Part shown: piece by piece, positions 1 to 9,124 of the stretch | Numbering within the stretch: the first letter of the stretch is position 1 | How the letters are laid out: every line of letters begins with the position of its first letter | NCBI GenBank assembly: GCA_020353195.1 | Contig: CP070691.1 | Coordinates: 2,280,660-2,317,123, forward strand | Origin: Phycisphaerales bacterium | Lineage (GTDB): Bacteria > Planctomycetota > Phycisphaerae > UBA1845 | Direction of reading: 5' to 3' | DNA: 36,464 nt | Made by a program: the position numbers and the translations under genes | The notes under the pieces: generated by a model | The model's input: only the letters and a program-made list of their open reading frames with translations | Told to the model about the DNA's origin: nothing | Database searches by the model: none

Positions 1-1662
1 ATCGATTCAGTGCTCAGGTTCTGCGCCGGGCGAAACGTGCCCGTGGCCATGTATGCCCACGCGAGTGTAGGTGTTATCCACGTCCGCCCGGTTCTCGATC
101 TCAGGAGGCAGACGGACATCGACCACATGAAGGCCATCGCCGAGTACGCGTTTGGCCTGGTCACCAAGTACGGCGGGGCGTGGAGCGGCGAGCACGGTGA
201 CGGACGGGTGCGAAGCCCCTTTCTCGAGCGCTTCTTCGGCAGTGAACTCTACGACGCCCTGCGCCAGGTCAAGACGTTGTTCGATCCGGCCAGGATCATG
301 AACCCCGGCCCGATCATCGATCCAAACCCCACCGACCAGGACCTCCGCTATGGGCCGGCGTACCAGACACCGGCCTTCCCGACCGAGTATCACTATCGCG
401 AAGACGGGAGCTTTGCCGCTGCGGTGGAGATGTGCACCGGCGTGGGGGCGTGTCGGCAGAACCTCATCGGCACCATGTGCCCGAGCTACCGGGCGACCCG
501 CGATGAGGACCATTCCACCCGGGGCCGGGCCAACGCCCTGCGGTTGGCCATGACAGGCCAACTCGGCTCCGACGGCATGACCGGCCGAAGGACCTACGAG
601 GTCATGGATCTGTGCCTCTCGTGCAAGGGCTGCAAATCCGAATGCCCCAGCAACGTGGACCTCGCCCGGCTCAAAAGCGAGTTCCTGCAGCGCTATCATG
701 ACCGGCATGGTGCCCGGCTTCGTGAGCGACTTGTGGCGAACTCACCGCGAAGGGCGGCCCGTATCGCGGGCTGGAAGGCGCCGATTGTCAACGTCTTGCA
801 GAGGACATGGCCGTTCCGTAAACTTCTGGAGATCACCGTCGGCTTCGACAGCCGACGCATCGCGCCGGCGTATGCCCGGACGCCTTTTCATCAATGGTTC
901 GTCCGACGCCCCGTTCGCAACGGGCACAGCAGCAGGAAAGTCGTCCTTTTCGACGACACCTACATGACCTACCACGATACCGACGTCGGCATATCGGCCG
1001 TCGAGCTACTCGAATCATGCGGTTACGACGTGATTCTGGCGCATGCCGGATGCTGCCAGCGGCCGAGGATCTCGCATGGATTCCTCCGCAAGGCCCGGCA
1101 AGAAGGCGAGCAGACCCTGCGCAACCTCGATGCCTATATCCGGCAAGGCCTCACGATCGTCGTCTGCGAACCCGGCTGCTGCTCGGCCCTGACCGACGAC
1201 CTGCCTGATCTGATCGAGGACGAGGCCCTGGGCCGGCGAATCAAAGACGGCGTGATGATGATCGACGAGTTTCTCGCCCGCCAGATGCTCGACGGTCGGT
1301 TGGACTGCGGTTTCGTCTCACCGGCCAAGCGAGTTCTCATCCACGGCCACTGTCACCAGAAGTCGCTGTACGGAACGACGGCGATGAAGCATATCCTGAG
1401 CCATGTGCCGGGCGTTTCCGTTGAGGAGGTCGACTCGGGTTGCTGCGGCATGGCCGGCTCGTTCGGCTACGAGACAGAACACTACGATCTCTCGATGCGA
1501 ATCGGCGAGGATCGCCTCTTCCCCGCCCTTCGCGGCTGCCCCGCGGACGTGACCGTGGTGGCATGTGGATTCAGTTGCCGTCATCAGATCGCCCACGCCA
1601 CTGGAGTCCACGCCGTGCACGGGGTCCAGACGCTCCGTGGCCGCGGCGGCATGACCGAATAG
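1..1662 (+). CDS. FAD-linked oxidase / Fe-S / CCG-domain oxidoreductase, 5'-truncated by window edge
   Basis: The reading frame is open from the first base, so the N-terminal FAD-binding part lies outside the window; 553 residues are visible. Residues about 1-105 match the FAD-oxidase C-terminal domain of the D-lactate/glycolate oxidase group (YAHASVGVIHVRP, SGEHGDGRVRSPF, LFDPARIMNPG). Two ferredoxin-like cysteine clusters follow: C145/C151/C160, and CLSCKGCKSECP with Cys 205, 208, 211 and 215. The C-terminal half carries CCG-type segments (AGCCQRPR, CEPGCCSAL, HGHCHQKS, DSGCCGMAG) that bind Fe-S clusters in GlpC/LutA/HdrB proteins. This FAD-oxidase plus Fe-S fusion is a known class, usually near 1000 residues, that oxidises 2-hydroxyacids and passes electrons to quinone or another carrier. 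The substrate cannot be told from the sequence. Family assignment is firm. Confidence 0.93.
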   Translation: MDSVLRFCAGRNVPVAMYAHASVGVIHVRPVLDLRRQTDIDHMKAIAEYAFGLVTKYGGAWSGEHGDGRVRSPFLERFFGSELYDALRQVKTLFDPARIMNPGPIIDPNPTDQDLRYGPAYQTPAFPTEYHYREDGSFAAAVEMCTGVGACRQNLIGTMCPSYRATRDEDHSTRGRANALRLAMTGQLGSDGMTGRRTYEVMDLCLSCKGCKSECPSNVDLARLKSEFLQRYHDRHGARLRERLVANSPRRAARIAGWKAPIVNVLQRTWPFRKLLEITVGFDSRRIAPAYARTPFHQWFVRRPVRNGHSSRKVVLFDDTYMTYHDTDVGISAVELLESCGYDVILAHAGCCQRPRISHGFLRKARQEGEQTLRNLDAYIRQGLTIVVCEPGCCSALTDDLPDLIEDEALGRRIKDGVMMIDEFLARQMLDGRLDCGFVSPAKRVLIHGHCHQKSLYGTTAMKHILSHVPGVSVEEVDSGCCGMAGSFGYETEHYDLSMRIGEDRLFPALRGCPADVTVVACGFSCRHQIAHATGVHAVHGVQTLRGRGGMTE

Positions 1663-1881
1663 CGGGGCAGGGTCGGCACGCAACGCCGGTCCGACGACGG
1701 CAGCACGGGCATGAGACGGCTGCGGGGCGCCGGCTTCGCCGGCCCGATCGGACGCAGTGATTCCCGCCTTCCATTCCCGACACGTGCGATTACAATGAGC
1801 CCTTGTGGCTGCTTTGGGGCCGCTGTGGCCAGCGCGGGGCAGCGACATCGTGGACCGCCGACGTTCCCGGGGGAGTTGAAC

Positions 1882-3735
1882 ATGAACAAATTGACCGCGC
1901 CCATCGCGGCGGGTGCCGTCGCCCTCGTCTTGGTGTTGGGAGTGTACTTCGCGACGCCCGCCCTGCGGAGCCCGCAAGCACGGGTCGATGCCGAAGCCGA
2001 CCGGTTGGTGGAAACATCCCGGCGACTGCTCTGGCGGTTCAGCGCGAATCAGGATCGATTGGCGGTTCTTCTCGATGCCCTCAACGCGGCGGGTGTCGAC
2101 ACGACATTGCCCGATGCCAAGATCGCCGAAATCCCGCAGAAGATCGACGAGATTCTCGAACGACAAGGCGTTGATCCCTTCGAAGAAGAGAGGGTCCGGT
2201 TGGGCGAGATCGCCGGCAGCGGGGTAGCATCCGGACTCGGGCAAGGCGCCGCCGCGATTCAGAAAGGACGGGCGGCGCGCGACGAGATCCTTGCCTGGAA
2301 CGAACAGTACCTGACCCAGGCGCTCGAGACCGTTGACAAGGCCCTGGCCACGACCCGGGGCGATGCCACCGGGGCAGAGCACTTGGCCGCGAACCGCCTC
2401 AAAGGCGCGATCTTGTATCACCAGGGGTTGGCCGCCCATCGCCGGGCCCAGGTGGCGCGGAGTCGGGCCAACGGCTGGGCCCGCGAGCTCGTGGGGCTCG
2501 TCCGGCAGGTCGAGACCTCGCAGGCGCAGACCAATCTCGTTGCCGAGAGCAAGATCCAACAACGGATAGCCGACGCAGAGGCGACGAGACAGAAACTGAC
2601 GCAACGCGCCGGTCAATTGCGGGAGAAGATCGACGGGCTCCGGAACACGATCGGCGACCTGTCAGGACGCCTGGACCGTGCCCGGAAGGTCGCAGACGAC
2701 GCCCGCGCCGCCATGGAGGCGCTCGAAGAGGCCGGCGTCGACCTGACCGATGCCCAGGGGTTCGAGAAATTCTCGGCCGCCTATTCCGCCCAGGCGAAAA
2801 CCTATCGCGAGGCGATCCGCCAGAGCCAGGAACTGCAGTTCGGGACCTTGCGGAATGCCCGGATTGATGACAGCGGCGATTTCCTTCACGGCCAATACGT
2901 CCCCGCCTCCGACGGCGAGATCGAAGCAGAACGCGGGCTCCAGGAACGCCAGCGGGATTTGGACCAGCTGCAAACGCAACTCGCGGTCATCACTGATCAG
3001 ATCGAAGCCAACCAGGGCGACGCGGCCGCCCTCAACAAGTTGAAGACCCGATTCGACGAACGCCAAGACCAGGCGACGAAGCACGTCGGTGCCGCGCGGG
3101 AACAAGCCCAGGAGGTATACGAGCGGTTCCGGAAGTCCGCGGCGGCCGCGGATGAGGCCGAAGTCGACGCCCTGGCTAAGCTCGATCAAGCGCTGCGAGC
3201 GTTGCGCGCGGCGGAACAAGCCGCCACCGAACGGACGACGCGCGTCGACCAGGGCGGGATGAGCCGCGAGAAATGGGAGCGCATGCCGGGACAGATGATC
3301 AGCGGTGATGAGTGGATTCCCGCGAACATGAGGTTCCAGTCCGCCGACGTCCTTGTCCGCAAGGGTGTGGTCCACTTCGACCGATACCGCGGTGCGTCAA
3401 GCGAAATCAAGCTGCTGGGGCAGGTGACGGAACTGTTGGCGTTGCCGGCCACCGACTCCGACGCTCTGGTCACGAAACGGGACAACGCCCGGCAGAATGG
3501 GACGGCGGCCGCGGATGAAGCCGTCCAGTTGCTCTCGCGCTCGGCACGCCCGCTGGAACAGCATTGGACGCTGCCCGCTCAGGCCGCGGCGGCGCAATAC
3601 CTGCTCGTTCTGTTCGGGGAGGAGGCGGCCCTGGATACCGTCATCGCCAACTACGAGCAGGCCACCGAGGACCGTGGCGACAGCCCGCACGTGGAGGCGT
3701 ATCGGCAGCGGCTCGACCTGCTCGAGCGGCGTTGA
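1882..3735 (+). CDS. Membrane-anchored coiled-coil protein of unknown function
   Basis: 617 residues. The ATG at 1882 is chosen because GGGGGAG lies 6 nt upstream and a hydrophobic segment (about residues 5-26, IAAGAVALVLVLGVYF) follows directly; the frame is open further upstream without a better start. The N-terminus looks like an uncleaved signal anchor, leaving the rest in the periplasm or paryphoplasm. Residues about 195-460 are rich in Glu, Gln, Arg and Ala with heptad-like patterns (QQRIADAEATRQKLTQRAGQ), indicating long coiled coils. The C-terminal 120 residues are alanine-rich and helical, possibly TPR-like. No enzyme motif was recognised. It follows the oxidoreductase by 219 nt and no shared role is evident. 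The gene is real by length, start signal and codon pattern; its function is unknown. Confidence 0.82.
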   Translation: MNKLTAPIAAGAVALVLVLGVYFATPALRSPQARVDAEADRLVETSRRLLWRFSANQDRLAVLLDALNAAGVDTTLPDAKIAEIPQKIDEILERQGVDPFEEERVRLGEIAGSGVASGLGQGAAAIQKGRAARDEILAWNEQYLTQALETVDKALATTRGDATGAEHLAANRLKGAILYHQGLAAHRRAQVARSRANGWARELVGLVRQVETSQAQTNLVAESKIQQRIADAEATRQKLTQRAGQLREKIDGLRNTIGDLSGRLDRARKVADDARAAMEALEEAGVDLTDAQGFEKFSAAYSAQAKTYREAIRQSQELQFGTLRNARIDDSGDFLHGQYVPASDGEIEAERGLQERQRDLDQLQTQLAVITDQIEANQGDAAALNKLKTRFDERQDQATKHVGAAREQAQEVYERFRKSAAAADEAEVDALAKLDQALRALRAAEQAATERTTRVDQGGMSREKWERMPGQMISGDEWIPANMRFQSADVLVRKGVVHFDRYRGASSEIKLLGQVTELLALPATDSDALVTKRDNARQNGTAAADEAVQLLSRSARPLEQHWTLPAQAAAAQYLLVLFGEEAALDTVIANYEQATEDRGDSPHVEAYRQRLDLLERR

Positions 3736-3975
3736 CTGCGGTGCGGGTTCCTCGCCTCCGATGGCCGCCCCGCCAACCCGTTCACGACTCCTGGCTACAG
3801 TATGGCTGACATTTGTGGTAGGCTGCAGGACTCGCGAGATTACCCGACCCTCACAGCCGATATTTCCGTTAGCATTGGCGCCGAATATCACGATTCTCCC
3901 AGACGAACAGTTGGCCCCGGCGGCTGGGAGTATGGAGAATGGGGATAGGGGTCAATGCGACGGCGCGGGATCGCC

Positions 3976-4004
3976 TTGACCGGTAAGTGCCAGGCGGCGA
4001 TAAT
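3976..4004 (+). promoter_or_regulatory. Sigma-70-type promoter upstream of the sigma factor gene
   Basis: TTGACC (3976-3981) and GATAAT (3999-4004) are separated by 17 nt; each box matches 5 of 6 consensus bases. Transcription would start near 4011, giving a leader of about 100 nt. Confidence 0.6.
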
Positions 4005-4018
4005 ATGTTATGTCGAGG

Positions 4019-4060
4019 AGGCGGTTTTTTGCGGGCCCGGGGGCCCCCGAAACGCCTTTT
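4019..4060 (+). terminator. Leader hairpin with T run, possible attenuator
   Basis: AGGCG(G)TTT at 4019-4027 can pair with AAACGCCT at 4050-4057, enclosing a very GC-rich inner stem that includes the palindrome CGGGGGCCCCCG at 4038-4049. TTTTCT follows at 4057-4062. It lies between the predicted promoter and the sigma gene, so it could be a transcription attenuator. It could instead be the end of the preceding transcript. Predicted by eye only. Confidence 0.45.
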
Positions 4061-4111
4061 CTCCCCCCACGCAGTCCCCGGGGTGGGATTCACCGGGTTG
4101 GGGCCTGACCG

Positions 4112-5782
4112 ATGTTCAAGTACGCCAACAACGACCTTGCTGAATTGGCCCACCAGCTGACGCTGTCGCCGGTGAGGCAGCGGGTGCGGCAGTTGGACGG
4201 GATTGACGACCTCCTGGAGATGGTGGAGCCCGATCGGGCGTATCCGTACGATCTGATCTGCTACCACATCACGGGGTACCGCAAGCGTCGGGGTGACACT
4301 GCGAAGCCGGCGATCGTCGGCGACAAGCTGATTCGCGACTTGGTGACCATGGCCGAGCATCTGTCCGGCAAAGCCAAGCTGCCGGCGTCGGGTATTCCCG
4401 GCCTGCTCCGGACCCTGGAGGAGACGGCGGAGTACCTGAATGTGAGCGCGAAGACGGTTCGCCGCTGGCGCAATCGGGGGCTCATGAGCATCCGCGTCCG
4501 GTGTGAGGGCGGGTCGGCCCGGGTGATGTTCCGCCAGAAGACGATCAAGCGGTTCGTGTTCCGCAACAAGGAGCTGGTCCGCCGTGGGGCGGCGTTCCGG
4601 CAGCTCACGGATGCGGAGAAGCGGGACATCGTGGATCGAGCGCGCCGGATGCTCGATCGGGAGCGAATTAAACTGCACCTGGTGGCCAAGGCCGTCGCTG
4701 AAGAAACCGGCCGGGCCGTCGAAACCGTCCGCTATACGCTTCGCCGCCATGATCACGAGAACCCGGACCGGGCGTTATTCGCCAACGGCGGTCAGCCGCG
4801 TCTGAGCGAGCGGCACCTGGCGATCTGGAAGTGCCACCAAGCCGGTGAGCCGGCGGCGCAGATTGCGTCGGCTCTAGGCCTGTCGGTGGCGTCGGTGGAG
4901 CAGGTGATCCGGGAGGTGGAGGCTCGCCAGCTGGCGGCCGCGCCGCCGTCGTACGTGCACAACGAGCTGTTCGATGCCCCGAACGCGGACGAGTTGATCC
5001 TGCATGTCGAGCCGCCAGCGCCGACGGAGGCGAAGAAGATCAAGCCCCCCAGGGACCTTCCGCCGTATCTGCGGTCGCTCTATGACACGCCGCTGTTGAC
5101 AGCGAAGCAGGAGAAGGACCTGTTCCGCCGGTACAACTACGTGAAGTACAAGGCCGCCAAAGCCATCGAGGCGATGGATGTATGCACGGTCTCAGCCGAC
5201 GAACTGGAGTCGATCCGGTCCCTGACCAGGGAGTATGAGGATCTTCGGCAGAGGATTGTGCAGTCGAACCTCCGTCTGGTGGTGAGCATCGCCAAGAAGC
5301 ACGTGGGGTGGTCGCCGAACTTCCAGGAAGTGGTCAGTGACGGGAACATGTCGCTGATGCGGGCGGTGGAGAAGTTCGATTTCGCCCGGGGCTTTAAATT
5401 CAGCACGTATGGGACGTGGGCGATCGTCAAGAACTACGCCCGTACGATTCCGGAGTCGCACTATCATTTCCGCCGGTACGTCACCGGGCAGGACGAGTTG
5501 CTGGAAGCGGCGACGGCGGCTCACGACGACCCGGCCGTCGACTGCGACAGCGATCAGGTTCGGACGATGCTGGCCGAAAGCATGAAGGGCCTGACCGAGC
5601 GCGAGCGGGTGGTCGTGACGAACCACTACGGGCTGTTCGGCTCGGACCCGCCTCAGACGCTGGAAGAGCTGGGCAGGCGGTTCGGCGTCACCAAAGAGCG
5701 CGTGCGCCAGATCGAGAAAAAGGCACTGGACAAGATCCGCAGCGTCCTGTCCCCTGCCGCGGCCGACCTGTTGACCGGTTAG
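4112..5782 (+). CDS. Sigma-70-family factor with extended multi-HTH N-terminus
   Basis: 556 residues. The C-terminal part carries sigma-70 hallmarks: a region 1.2-like PPYLRSLYDTPLLTAKQE (327-344), region 2 (about 385-440, LRLVVSIAKKH, EKFDFARGFKFSTYGTWAI) and region 4 (about 503-546, LTERERVVVTNHYGL then GVTKERVRQIEKKALDKIR). Region 3 is reduced: only about 60 residues separate regions 2 and 4. The N-terminal 320 residues are unlike ordinary sigma factors and hold at least three helix-turn-helix-like segments: a MerR/excisionase-like one at 104-124 (ETAEYLNVSAKTVRRWRNRG), one near 184-213 (KLHLVAKAVAEETGRAVETV) and one near 231-270 (AAQIASALGLSVASVEQVI). It should direct RNA polymerase to a special promoter set; the additional HTHs suggest extra DNA or signal recognition. 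The Shine-Dalgarno sequence before ATG 4112 is weak. Similar architectures are known to me mainly from planctomycetes, as background knowledge. Confidence 0.9.
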   Translation: MFKYANNDLAELAHQLTLSPVRQRVRQLDGIDDLLEMVEPDRAYPYDLICYHITGYRKRRGDTAKPAIVGDKLIRDLVTMAEHLSGKAKLPASGIPGLLRTLEETAEYLNVSAKTVRRWRNRGLMSIRVRCEGGSARVMFRQKTIKRFVFRNKELVRRGAAFRQLTDAEKRDIVDRARRMLDRERIKLHLVAKAVAEETGRAVETVRYTLRRHDHENPDRALFANGGQPRLSERHLAIWKCHQAGEPAAQIASALGLSVASVEQVIREVEARQLAAAPPSYVHNELFDAPNADELILHVEPPAPTEAKKIKPPRDLPPYLRSLYDTPLLTAKQEKDLFRRYNYVKYKAAKAIEAMDVCTVSADELESIRSLTREYEDLRQRIVQSNLRLVVSIAKKHVGWSPNFQEVVSDGNMSLMRAVEKFDFARGFKFSTYGTWAIVKNYARTIPESHYHFRRYVTGQDELLEAATAAHDDPAVDCDSDQVRTMLAESMKGLTERERVVVTNHYGLFGSDPPQTLEELGRRFGVTKERVRQIEKKALDKIRSVLSPAAADLLTG

Positions 5783-5887
5783 CCGCTCGGTGCCATCATC
5801 TCTTTTCATCGATCTTGTTGTGTTATTGGCTCTGTCTGAGTCGGGCATGCCCATGCGAGCGTGCGTGTGCGTCCGGCACGGGGCGAC

Positions 5888-7144
5888 ATGGGCAAGCGGA
5901 CCGGGCGAAACGCAAGCGAGGGCAACGCACGCATCGTGACAACAAGTTCACGCAAGAGCACAGAGACGGAGTCTGCCCGTACCGGCGGCGGTGACAGCGG
6001 GCAATCGGATAAGCCGGCCGCCGCTGCGGATGCGAAGCGCGGTCTGGCCGCCACTGCCGGTCGGCTGGGCTGGGGCAAGAAGCTGTTGTTCCTTGCAGTG
6101 ATTGCCGGGGCGGCCTTGCTGCTGGCGGAGGCCGGCGTGCGATGTCTGTCTCCATTGCAGCTCGGATTCCGCTATGAGAACGGCAAGTTCAAACCGCCGA
6201 AGGAATTCGATCTGGATCGCAGTCGCAATGCACTTCTCCTGCACGACGTCGACCATGGGCCGAAACCCCCCGGAGCCACACGAGTGGTGTTGCTGGGAGA
6301 TTCCTACGTGGCGGCGTGGTCCGTGCCGATTCCCGCCACCGTGGGGCGCCGATTGGAGCACCATCTTCACGCGGCTGGGGCCGCAGACTACGAGGTGATC
6401 GCGATCGGCCAGCCCGAATGGGGCCAGCGCGAGCAACTGCGGGCGCTTCAAGACCTGGGGCCCTGGGCCCAGCCCGATTGGGTGGTGACGCTGTTCCTGC
6501 CGTTTAACGACGTGCGCGACAACTCCCCGGCGCTGGAGCGCATCGCCGGCGAACAGTACCGGGCCATGGCGCGGATGCGGCCGGGATGGACGCACGTCTC
6601 GGCGGACGACGCCCCGTGGTTCTGGGTTCGCAGCTCGGTGTTGAATCAGCTGCTCTCCCATCGCCTCGCCGTGTGGTCCGGGCACCGGGGGCGCAGCGGC
6701 ATCCCGATCGACTACTTCGTCTATGCCGCGGAGCAGGACGACCTCTGGCAAGACGCGTGGCGGCAGACCGAGGAACTCATCGTGCAGATCCGCGAGCGGT
6801 CCTCCGGTTTCGGGGCCAAGTACGCGATCGTGTCGGCCTCGGCGCCCCACGGTGTGCTTGGGGCCGACCGGGGGTTGCGGCATCTGGTGAAGACCTATCC
6901 GGGCATGCGTGAGTTCGAGTGGGACCTGGACGGACCGGACCGGCGCCTGGCGCGGATCTGCCGGCTGCACGGGATCCCGTTGCTACTGCTCGAGCCGATC
7001 TTCCGAGCCCAGACGGTCGAGAAAGGGCGCCGCCTCCACTGGCAATATGACGGGCACTGGAACATCGAGGGCAACGATCTGGCCGGGCAGCGGATCGCGC
7101 AGTTCATCCTGGCGTCGGAGACTGGCGGCGATGCCCGGAGATAG
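5888..7144 (+). CDS. Membrane-anchored SGNH-hydrolase/AlgX-like protein
   Basis: 418 residues from ATG 5888; GTG 5861 in the same frame would add nine residues. A polar N-terminus of about 60 residues is followed by one transmembrane helix (about 65-82, KLLFLAVIAGAALLLAEAG). The rest is predicted to be extracytoplasmic. SGNH blocks are visible: GDSY at 137-140 (nucleophile Ser139), a candidate block II glycine near 174, FNDVRDN with Asn207, and YDGHWN with Asp388 and His390. The DxHW form resembles AlgJ/AlgX-type O-acetyltransferase domains more than classical lipases. By family analogy it may add or remove acyl groups on a surface polysaccharide. No acetyl-donor MBOAT partner is visible nearby, so the substrate is unknown. 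It converges with the minus-strand gene at 7202. Confidence 0.78.
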   Translation: MGKRTGRNASEGNARIVTTSSRKSTETESARTGGGDSGQSDKPAAAADAKRGLAATAGRLGWGKKLLFLAVIAGAALLLAEAGVRCLSPLQLGFRYENGKFKPPKEFDLDRSRNALLLHDVDHGPKPPGATRVVLLGDSYVAAWSVPIPATVGRRLEHHLHAAGAADYEVIAIGQPEWGQREQLRALQDLGPWAQPDWVVTLFLPFNDVRDNSPALERIAGEQYRAMARMRPGWTHVSADDAPWFWVRSSVLNQLLSHRLAVWSGHRGRSGIPIDYFVYAAEQDDLWQDAWRQTEELIVQIRERSSGFGAKYAIVSASAPHGVLGADRGLRHLVKTYPGMREFEWDLDGPDRRLARICRLHGIPLLLLEPIFRAQTVEKGRRLHWQYDGHWNIEGNDLAGQRIAQFILASETGGDARR

Positions 7145-7166
7145 GTGACAGGATGCCGACACTGGT

Positions 7167-7185
7167 GGGGGGGCCTTGCCCCCCC
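7167..7185. terminator. GC hairpin between convergent genes
   Basis: Seven Gs (7167-7173) and seven Cs (7179-7185) form a G:C stem with a short loop in the 57-nt gap between two convergent genes. There is no T tract on either side, so any termination role is tentative. Confidence 0.4.
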
Positions 7186-7201
7186 GTAAGGTGATCACGG
7201 G

Positions 7202-9124
7202 CTATCGGCCTGTGGACACAGGCGCCGTCGCCGGGGTGTCCGCCGGAGTGGGGGCGGCCGGTTTCGGCGGCTTGTAGGTAGTGACGGTCTTGGCGGTCCA
7301 CGCCTGGCCGTCGAAGGTCGACGCTGTCGAGGTCGAGCTGAGGAAGTCGATCTTGCCGAGGGCTGGCGCGAGTTTGGCCAGCGAGTTCAGCAGCGCCTTG
7401 ATGGGACGGGCGCCGGGCTCGTCGGGCACGGACAGGGAGAAGAGGGCCATCATGCCCATGACGGCGCTGAGGTCCTGGCCCAGTCGGCTCATGTCCTCGA
7501 ACGAGGCCGAGCAGACCGGTCCGGTCGGGACGACACCCTCTTTCTGGAATCGCGCATTGGCCGTCACGGTCTGGACCTTGCCGGCAGCGGTGTCCAGGCA
7601 CTTGTTCACCGCCGACTCGGACGAACCGATGATCAGCCAGTCATCCCAGACGCCGATCGTCAGCCGCAGGAACATCACGAGCAAGGGATGGGTCACGTTC
7701 TGAAAGCCCTCGGCCTGGACGGAGGTGGCCGGCGTGATCAGCAGGGCCTGCTCGCGGGCCTGAAGCAAGGCGTTGAGCCTGGTGATGCCGGCGTTGACCT
7801 TCTCCGCCGCCAGGTTGCTGTCTTTCACCCGCAGCATCACTACCCAGTCGGGTTGGGGTCCGAAGGCCGTCATCATCTTTCCGGGCAGGTAGAACGTGAC
7901 GCTCTCGCGGCCGAGCCAGCTCAGCAGGTCGGCTTGGAGATTGAACCCGATCTTGGCCTGAAGGGCGTCCCACCGCGCAAGCATCGCGTCGCCCTCATTG
8001 CAGGAGGATTGAATGAAAGAAAGAACCTCCTTGTACAGTGCGCCCAGATCGATGCCGGATGACACATGGAACGCGGTCGCGTCGACGGGCACGTAGCGAT
8101 CGAACCGCTCGAACGAACTGGGCGTGCCCAGGACCCGGCCCAGTGGCTTGGCCTTGTAGTCTTTCTGCAGGCGGGTGACGCTGTGGGCGATCCGCTGTAA
8201 GCCGTCCGTTTGCTCGGTGATCACGGCGTAGTCGAGAACATCGCAGCTATCCAGTGCCCTGATCAGGACGCGGACGACTTGCCTGACGTGGGCGGTTTCA
8301 GTCGAACACGGCTTGGTGGTCGGGGCGGCGGAGTCCGGAGGTGGGGCCATCGGCGCCAGGGACTTCTGAAGGTCGGCCACGAGCCGCTTGGCGTCGAAAT
8401 ACGCAACGGAATCTTCGGGCGGTGGCACCTCGGCGACCGCCCGCGTGAAGCGGGGCGAATCGACGATTGCGGTAGGCCCCTTCGTCCCCTCCAGCAGTGC
8501 CAGCGTGTGTCGCAAGGCCCGTTGGCCCATGATGATCCCGACCACGTCGTCCTTGTTGAACAGGTGGAACGTGAAAGGCACGTTCACGATGTTCAGCGAC
8601 CAGACGGCCGCCCCGTGCAGCTCCTCCTGCGTGACCGATGCCGTGTCGCTCAGCGACGCGAGGTTGTCGAGAATGGCCTTGAGCCCCTGCACGTTGGCAT
8701 CCAGGGTCGCCGGCTTCGGGCGGCACAGGAAGATGACGTCGGGGACCATCATGGGGTTCGAGTATCGCTGAGCGAAGGCGAATTCCCGGTCCACCAGATC
8801 GCCCCATCGCACGCCACGGACCAGGTCCCACGACCGCTGCCAGAAGGCATCGAAGGCGGCGCGGTCGTCCTCAGTGGGCAGGATGCCGATAAAGAAATTC
8901 CGCAAGTCGTTCTCGATCCCGCTGTTCTTGAGCGCCTCGAAGACCGGCGCCCAGTGCTCGGAGATGAACCGGGCATCGGGGTTGTTCACGACGTGCGTGT
9001 ACATCCAGCAATCGTCGGGGATGTACTGACCCAGAGTGAACGTCTCGGGCAGCGGGCCGGCAAAGATCGGACCGGGGGACAAGCTGATCAGTAACGCGAC
9101 AAAATAAGGTCTCTTGCTTCGCAT
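7202..9124 (-). CDS. Large exported DUF3352-like protein
   Basis: 640 residues. ATG 9124 is preferred because AAGGAA lies about 9 nt upstream and the product begins with a signal peptide (MRSKRPYFVALLISLSPGPI, probable cleavage after IFAG); the frame stays open upstream without these signals. The mature protein starts with an IPDDCWMYTHVVNNPDAR-like segment and continues with repeated alpha/beta stretches (FNKDDVVGIIMGQRALRH, PEDSVAYFDAKRLVADL, MTAFGPQPDWVVMLRVKD). This resembles the DUF3352-type exported proteins of planctomycetes and cyanobacteria, whose function is unknown. The C-terminus is a Pro/Ala/Thr-rich tail. It lies 200 nt downstream of the lipoprotein gene at 9325 in the same direction and may be co-transcribed. 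The DUF name is from memory and not verified. Confidence 0.8.
   Translation of the reverse strand: MRSKRPYFVALLISLSPGPIFAGPLPETFTLGQYIPDDCWMYTHVVNNPDARFISEHWAPVFEALKNSGIENDLRNFFIGILPTEDDRAAFDAFWQRSWDLVRGVRWGDLVDREFAFAQRYSNPMMVPDVIFLCRPKPATLDANVQGLKAILDNLASLSDTASVTQEELHGAAVWSLNIVNVPFTFHLFNKDDVVGIIMGQRALRHTLALLEGTKGPTAIVDSPRFTRAVAEVPPPEDSVAYFDAKRLVADLQKSLAPMAPPPDSAAPTTKPCSTETAHVRQVVRVLIRALDSCDVLDYAVITEQTDGLQRIAHSVTRLQKDYKAKPLGRVLGTPSSFERFDRYVPVDATAFHVSSGIDLGALYKEVLSFIQSSCNEGDAMLARWDALQAKIGFNLQADLLSWLGRESVTFYLPGKMMTAFGPQPDWVVMLRVKDSNLAAEKVNAGITRLNALLQAREQALLITPATSVQAEGFQNVTHPLLVMFLRLTIGVWDDWLIIGSSESAVNKCLDTAAGKVQTVTANARFQKEGVVPTGPVCSASFEDMSRLGQDLSAVMGMMALFSLSVPDEPGARPIKALLNSLAKLAPALGKIDFLSSTSTASTFDGQAWTAKTVTTYKPPKPAAPTPADTPATAPVSTGR

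Larger units (their letters stand above)
3736..4111 (+). other. Intergenic region holding sigma-gene promoter and leader hairpin
   Basis: This 376-nt stretch without a gene contains a sigma-70-type promoter and a GC-rich hairpin followed by a short T run, both listed separately. The first 240 nt show no convincing coding frame or RNA gene. Confidence 0.5.

Noticed and set aside
1729..1743. GCCGGC hairpin after the first gene
   Set aside because: Six-base stem from a self-complementary GC word, no T tract; expected by chance in this GC content.
1318..2616. 432-codon minus-strand frame
   Set aside because: Antisense shadow of the FAD/Fe-S oxidoreductase and the coiled-coil gene, both of which have clear domains or start signals.
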